This document shows positions 6,128-9,791 of a stretch of DNA of 9,791 nt, piece after piece. This DNA is from Catalinimonas sp038259985 (GTDB lineage: Bacteria; Bacteroidota; Bacteroidia; Cytophagales; Cyclobacteriaceae): assembly GCA_038259985.1 (NCBI GenBank), contig JBBSOG010000214.1:1-9791 (forward strand), read 5' to 3'. Position numbers and translations under genes: made by a program. The notes beneath the pieces are model-generated. The model was not told the DNA's origin. It saw only the letters and a program-made list of their open reading frames with translations, and ran no database searches. Numbering within the stretch: position 1 is the first letter of the stretch; every line of letters starts with the position of its first letter.

Positions 6128-7900
6128 ATGCGCAAAAAACTTATCATCGTAGGGTCAATCGTAATCGGGTTGTTGCTGGCGGCGGCTCTGAGTATCCAGA
6201 TTTTTGTATCCTTCTGGATCAGCCCGGTGCTCACCGCCGTTTTTAAAGAGTCGGTGAGCTATACGTCATCAGGACTCTACAAAGTCACTTATGCGGACAT
6301 GGATATTGATCCCTTTCAGCAAAATGTAACTTTCAAGGATTTTAAACTTGATTTTGATAGTACGCGGGTGGAAAAGGAGGACAGCCTTAAAAATAGAAAA
6401 TGGGTATCGGCCAGCGTAGGTGATTTTGAACTGGGATTGGGAAATTTCTGGTCAATGCTTCCCCAACGCTATCTACTGGTGGAAAAGCTCAGCATCAAGC
6501 AGCCACGAATGGTATTGTATGACTATTCGGATGGCACAAAGAAAAAGGATTCAGTTAGCCTGGATAAGATCCAGAAATTTGATGCGCACGAGTTGATTAA
6601 AGAATATTTTGATTCCCTGGATGTCAACACCCTGGCCATTGAAGGTGCCAATCTCAAATGGATTAATAAGGTAGATGATCAGTTGCCATTTAGCTTAGGG
6701 GATATCCACGCGGATATCCTGGACTTGCACGTAGATTCCAGCACTGTAAAGCGTAATTACGGTTATCCCTATGCCAGGGAGTTTGTGCTTCAGGTAGAGG
6801 AGTCCTCATTTACTACCGAAGATAGCCTGTATACTTTTAATATCGGACACCTGAAAGCTGATCCGATAAGGCAGGAATTGGTTATTGAAAAGTTCTCAAT
6901 GGTACCTCAGATGCCTCGCTATGAGTTTGCTAAAGGGGTCGGTCACCAAATTTCCCGGGTTGATTTAGACGTTCAACAGATAAAATTAGAAAGGATTGAC
7001 CTTCACTTTTTAGTAAGTGAACTGGCGCTTTTGGTGGGCAAAATCTCTATTGAAGAAGCAAATTTATTGGTGCTAAAAGATAAGCGGTTGCCTGAGGCGC
7101 CTTATTCAGAAAAGCCCTTGGTGCAAGCAGCGATACAAAATGTTCCTGTACCCTTCCGACTGGATACTTTGATTGTTAAGAAAGCTTTCATCCAATACGA
7201 AGAACATATGCCGAAAGCAGAAGTGCCTGGAAAAATTACCTTTGAGGAAGTCTACATGACCGCCTACACCATTAGCAACCTGGACAGCCTGAAAGAGGAT
7301 AATCTAATCATGGAAGCCGATGTTCAGGCCAAGTTGATGGGGAAAAGTACCCTCAAAGTTCATTTTGATTTTCCACTAAATAAGCCGGATTACCAGCACT
7401 TTATCAGTGGCGAAATGTATGATTTTCCGCTTCAGGCCATGAACAGTATGCTGGAAAATACGGTATTTGCCTCTATAGATAGTGGTTTCGCTTATGCGCT
7501 TAAGTTCAGGATTGACGCTAACCAAACGCAATCCAGCGGCGAGGTACATTTTGCTTACAAAGACCTCAAAATCAGGCTGCTGAATAAAGACACACCCGAC
7601 GACCCAACCATTAAAGAAAAGCTGGGTTCATTTGTCGCTAACCTTTTTCTGGTAAAAACGGATAATCCTTCCAGCAACTCCAAGTCCTTGCGCATAGGGG
7701 AAGTTGGTTTTGAACGCGACCCCAACAAATCATTCTTCTCTTATTGGGCCAAATCACTTATAAGTGGGGTAAAAGGCAGCATGGGATTAGGGAATACTAT
7801 TCCTAATAAGAATGAGGAAGTAAAAGAGGAAGAAGAAAAGAAAGGTTTTTTCAAGAGGATATTTCAAAAAGATGAGGCGGAGGAAAGTTCTAGTCGCTAA
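6128..7900 (+). CDS. AsmA/DUF748-like single-pass membrane protein of unknown function
   Basis: This 590-residue protein begins MRKK followed by one hydrophobic helix (about 5-30). By the positive-inside rule the N-terminus is cytoplasmic and the rest lies in the periplasm. The body is rich in alternating hydrophobic beta-strand patterns without cysteines or an enzyme motif, with AsmA/DUF748-like phrases such as VEKLSIKQPRMVLYD. Near the end comes an aromatic amphipathic segment (SFFSYWAKSLISGVKGSMG, about 535-553), then a highly charged tail (from about 560, EEVKEEEEKKGFFKRIF). AsmA/TamB relatives are thought to move lipids or help outer-membrane assembly; applying that here is inference, and at this length it would not obviously span the whole envelope. 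The start follows the lon terminator by 11 bases, so its promoter is not obvious. The gene is certain; the family placement is tentative. Confidence 0.85.
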   Translation: MRKKLIIVGSIVIGLLLAAALSIQIFVSFWISPVLTAVFKESVSYTSSGLYKVTYADMDIDPFQQNVTFKDFKLDFDSTRVEKEDSLKNRKWVSASVGDFELGLGNFWSMLPQRYLLVEKLSIKQPRMVLYDYSDGTKKKDSVSLDKIQKFDAHELIKEYFDSLDVNTLAIEGANLKWINKVDDQLPFSLGDIHADILDLHVDSSTVKRNYGYPYAREFVLQVEESSFTTEDSLYTFNIGHLKADPIRQELVIEKFSMVPQMPRYEFAKGVGHQISRVDLDVQQIKLERIDLHFLVSELALLVGKISIEEANLLVLKDKRLPEAPYSEKPLVQAAIQNVPVPFRLDTLIVKKAFIQYEEHMPKAEVPGKITFEEVYMTAYTISNLDSLKEDNLIMEADVQAKLMGKSTLKVHFDFPLNKPDYQHFISGEMYDFPLQAMNSMLENTVFASIDSGFAYALKFRIDANQTQSSGEVHFAYKDLKIRLLNKDTPDDPTIKEKLGSFVANLFLVKTDNPSSNSKSLRIGEVGFERDPNKSFFSYWAKSLISGVKGSMGLGNTIPNKNEEVKEEEEKKGFFKRIFQKDEAEESSSR

Positions 7901-8013
7901 ACTTTTCACAATCTAGCGAGAACTTTAGTGTAAGTAATGCTTTCTCAAATTTTGTCCGAGGCAATCACTAGCCATTAAATAGTTTCTTATTCAGGTGGTT
8001 TGAACAATTTTCC

Positions 8014-8021
8014 TATTTTTG
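8014..8021 (+). promoter_or_regulatory. candidate -7 box for the small membrane protein/symporter operon
   Basis: TATTTTTG exactly matches TAnnTTTG and lies 21 bases before the small gene's ATG, giving a predicted leader of about 15 bases. The nearest TTTG upstream (7999-8002) is only 11 bases away, closer than the usual -33 spacing, so the promoter is only partly supported. The 142-base spacer 7901-8042 holds nothing else I can identify. Confidence 0.4.
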
Positions 8022-8042
8022 GAACATCACAAATTAAAATGC

Positions 8043-8195
8043 ATGAGCAGGCAGGATGAACCAACAGAAAATACCCAAAGCTCCTCGGAGAATCCACCTA
8101 TCTTCACAAGGTGGGCAGGAATGTATGCTTTGGTGATCGGTAATTTGATTTTCCTTATCTTTTTATTTTATCTGCTTACCGCCCACTACGCATGA
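8043..8195 (+). CDS. 50-residue single-helix membrane protein coupled to the symporter
   Basis: ATG at 8043 opens a 50-codon frame ending in TGA at 8193-8195. The product has a polar N-terminal half (MSRQDEPTENTQSSSENPP) and one hydrophobic helix (about residues 24-46, WAGMYALVIGNLIFLIFLFY). Arg3 and Arg23 on the N-terminal side suggest the N-terminus faces the cytoplasm. Its stop overlaps the symporter's ATG in the four bases ATGA, so the ribosome would pass directly from one to the other. An exact -7 box and an A-rich leader precede it. Small membrane partners encoded just ahead of a sodium:solute symporter are known elsewhere (YjcH with ActP, YhdT with PanF), though those are larger and have more helices. 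I do not recognise a named family. The frame, hydrophobicity and overlap make a real gene likely. Confidence 0.75.
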   Translation: MSRQDEPTENTQSSSENPPIFTRWAGMYALVIGNLIFLIFLFYLLTAHYA

Positions 8196-9791
8196 GCACC
8201 CTTGACTGGACCATCTTATTGGGTACTTTGAGTTTTATCGTAGGTTACGGCGTATACAAAACAAAAGGGAGTAAAAATATAGAAGGCTATCTCAAAGGGG
8301 ATAACAGCTCAAAGTGGTGGACAGTAGGCTTGTCAGTGATGGCTACCCAGGCCAGCGCCATTACTTTCCTTTCTACTCCTGGCCAGGCATTTGAAGATGG
8401 CATGCGATTTATCCAATTCTATTTTGGCTTGCCTATCGCAATGATCATTATTTCAGTTACTTTCATACCCATCTACTACCGCCTCAAGGTATACACTGCT
8501 TACGAATACCTGGAAAGCCGGTTTGACCTCAAAACCCGCACCCTGGCTGCTGTACTTTTTCTGGTACAACGAGGCTTAGCCGCTGGTATTACCATTTACG
8601 CCCCCTCTATTATCCTTTCTACCATCCTTGACTGGAACCTTAACCTGACCATTACTATCATTGGGGCTTTGGTGATTATCTATACAGTGAGTGGAGGTAC
8701 GAAAGCCGTCAGCCAGACCCAGAAACAGCAGATGGCTGTGATGATGGGGGGGATGATAGTAGCTGTTTTTGTCATCGTTAACCTTTTGCCGGAGGATGTA
8801 TCGTTCGGTGATGCGGTGGATGTAGCCGGACATATGGGACGGCTTAATGTGATTACTTATGATTTCAATTTTACTGATCGTTACAACATTTGGTCGGGAC
8901 TAACCGGAGGGCTGTTTCTTTTTCTTTCTTATTTCGGCACTGACCAGTCACAGGTGCAACGCTATTTGTCCAGCCGATCCATTGCAGAAAGCCGCTTAGG
9001 GCTGATGATGAATGGACTGCTTAAGGTGCCTATGCAGTTTTTGATCCTGTTTGTAGGAGTACTGGTTTTTGTGTTTTATCAATTTTATCAGCCACCGGTG
9101 TTTTTCAATGATGCCCTGAGTCGGCAAGTTGTTGAGGGCGAGTATGGGGGAGAATGGGAACGCTTGGAAGAAAAACATACCCAGCTTTTTGAGCAGAAAA
9201 GAGAAGGCATCAGTGCCATGCTCCAGGCTTCTGAAAATGAAGATGAGCGCTTATTCAACGCCAAAAAAGAAGAAGTCAACCGACTAAATCAGGAGCAAGC
9301 ACAGGTACACACCGAAGCCAAAGCTCTGATTAGCCAGGCAGTACCCCTAGCCGAAACCAAAGATACAGACTATGTATTCATTAGTTTTATCATGGAGCAT
9401 TTCCCCCAGGGATTGATTGGTTTGTTGCTGGCGGTTATTTTTTCTGCCGCCATGTCTTCTACCGCTTCTGAGCTAAATGCGCTAGGTTCCACCAGTGTGG
9501 TGGATTTGTATAAACGGTCTTTCAAAAAAGAAGCCTCTGACAAGCACTACCTTTATGCTTCCCGGTTTTTTACATTGCTATGGGGGGTGATCGCCATCTT
9601 TTTTGCCACTTTTGCTTCCCTGGCCGATAACCTGATAGAGTTTGTTAATATTATCGGCTCTATTTTTTACGGAACCATCTTAGGTATTTTTCTGGTGGCT
9701 TTTTATATCAAATTCATCAAATCCAATGCGGTTTTTATCGCCGCCTGTATCGCTGAAGGAGTCGTCCTTTACCTGTTTTTTACTTCTGAAA
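8192..9791 (+). CDS. sodium:solute symporter (SSS family), C-terminus beyond window
   Basis: The frame is open from ATG 8192 to the window edge, giving 533 residues. It is an inner-membrane Na+-coupled transporter of the SSS/SGLT family (LeuT fold). Hallmarks: MATQASAITFLSTPG (50-64), TAYEYLESRF (102-111), IYTVSGGTKAVSQTQKQQ (163-180), FGTDQSQVQRYLSSRS (248-263) and AAMSSTASELNALGS (419-433), where S422/S423 align with the Na2-site serines of vSGLT. About twelve helices are visible. Between helices 8 and 9 (residues about 303-390) sits a long charged, coiled-coil-like insertion (GGEWERLEEKHTQLFEQKRE onward), predicted to be periplasmic and in the position of extracellular loop 4. The substrate cannot be told; sugars, sialic acid, myo-inositol or organic acids are all possible. 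The start is fixed by the ATGA overlap with the preceding small gene. Confidence 0.95.
   Translation, partial: MSTLDWTILLGTLSFIVGYGVYKTKGSKNIEGYLKGDNSSKWWTVGLSVMATQASAITFLSTPGQAFEDGMRFIQFYFGLPIAMIIISVTFIPIYYRLKVYTAYEYLESRFDLKTRTLAAVLFLVQRGLAAGITIYAPSIILSTILDWNLNLTITIIGALVIIYTVSGGTKAVSQTQKQQMAVMMGGMIVAVFVIVNLLPEDVSFGDAVDVAGHMGRLNVITYDFNFTDRYNIWSGLTGGLFLFLSYFGTDQSQVQRYLSSRSIAESRLGLMMNGLLKVPMQFLILFVGVLVFVFYQFYQPPVFFNDALSRQVVEGEYGGEWERLEEKHTQLFEQKREGISAMLQASENEDERLFNAKKEEVNRLNQEQAQVHTEAKALISQAVPLAETKDTDYVFISFIMEHFPQGLIGLLLAVIFSAAMSSTASELNALGSTSVVDLYKRSFKKEASDKHYLYASRFFTLLWGVIAIFFATFASLADNLIEFVNIIGSIFYGTILGIFLVAFYIKFIKSNAVFIAACIAEGVVLYLFFTSE

Noticed and set aside
8576..8833. Antisense open frame within the symporter gene
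   Set aside because: It opposes strongly conserved SSS coding sequence and its product is His-rich with no recognisable features.
1..9791. Mobile elements, tRNA, rRNA, CRISPR or defence genes
   Set aside because: I saw no transposase, integrase, direct-repeat array, RNA gene signature or known defence domain on either strand.

Overview
The window reads as chromosome of a marine- or soil-type Bacteroidota bacterium, most likely in the Cytophagales. Three things point there: an OmpA protein built like PorE of the type IX secretion system, an 820-residue Lon of the form found in that phylum, and spacers that are AT-rich with no clear Shine-Dalgarno sequences but with exact copies of the Bacteroidota -7 box TAnnTTTG. 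I see no insertion sequence, tRNA, rRNA, CRISPR array or other sign of recent transfer. Base and codon use look even across the window.

Layout. Positions 1-100 (+) hold the C-terminal end of an unrecognised protein. Converging on it are two leftward genes: an exported lactonase of the 6-phosphogluconolactonase family (121-1272) and, upstream of it, a 653-residue PorE-like OmpA protein (1400-3361). A 236-base divergent spacer (3362-3597) separates these from the rightward half. It is rich in inverted repeats: a 10-bp pair 99 bp apart, an 8-bp pair nested inside, and a tight ATGCCA-GAA-TGGCAT hairpin just before lon. The rightward half starts with lon (3598-6060), which ends in a strong intrinsic terminator. 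Only 11 bases later comes a 590-residue single-pass AsmA/DUF748-like protein (6128-7900). After a 142-base spacer with an exact -7 box there is an easily missed 50-codon membrane protein gene (8043-8195), whose stop overlaps the start of a sodium:solute symporter (8192 to beyond the window end) as ATGA.

How the genes may work together. Most look like independent housekeeping or envelope genes: quality control in the cytoplasm (Lon), an outer-membrane/peptidoglycan anchor (PorE-like), an envelope-spanning AsmA-like protein and a periplasmic sugar-lactone enzyme. The one clear functional pair is the small membrane protein and the symporter. Their translational coupling recalls YjcH-ActP and YhdT-PanF, and the symporter carries an unusual ~88-residue charged, coiled-coil-like insertion in a predicted periplasmic loop. 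This pair is the most promising place for something undescribed; nothing else in the window clearly suggests a new system.
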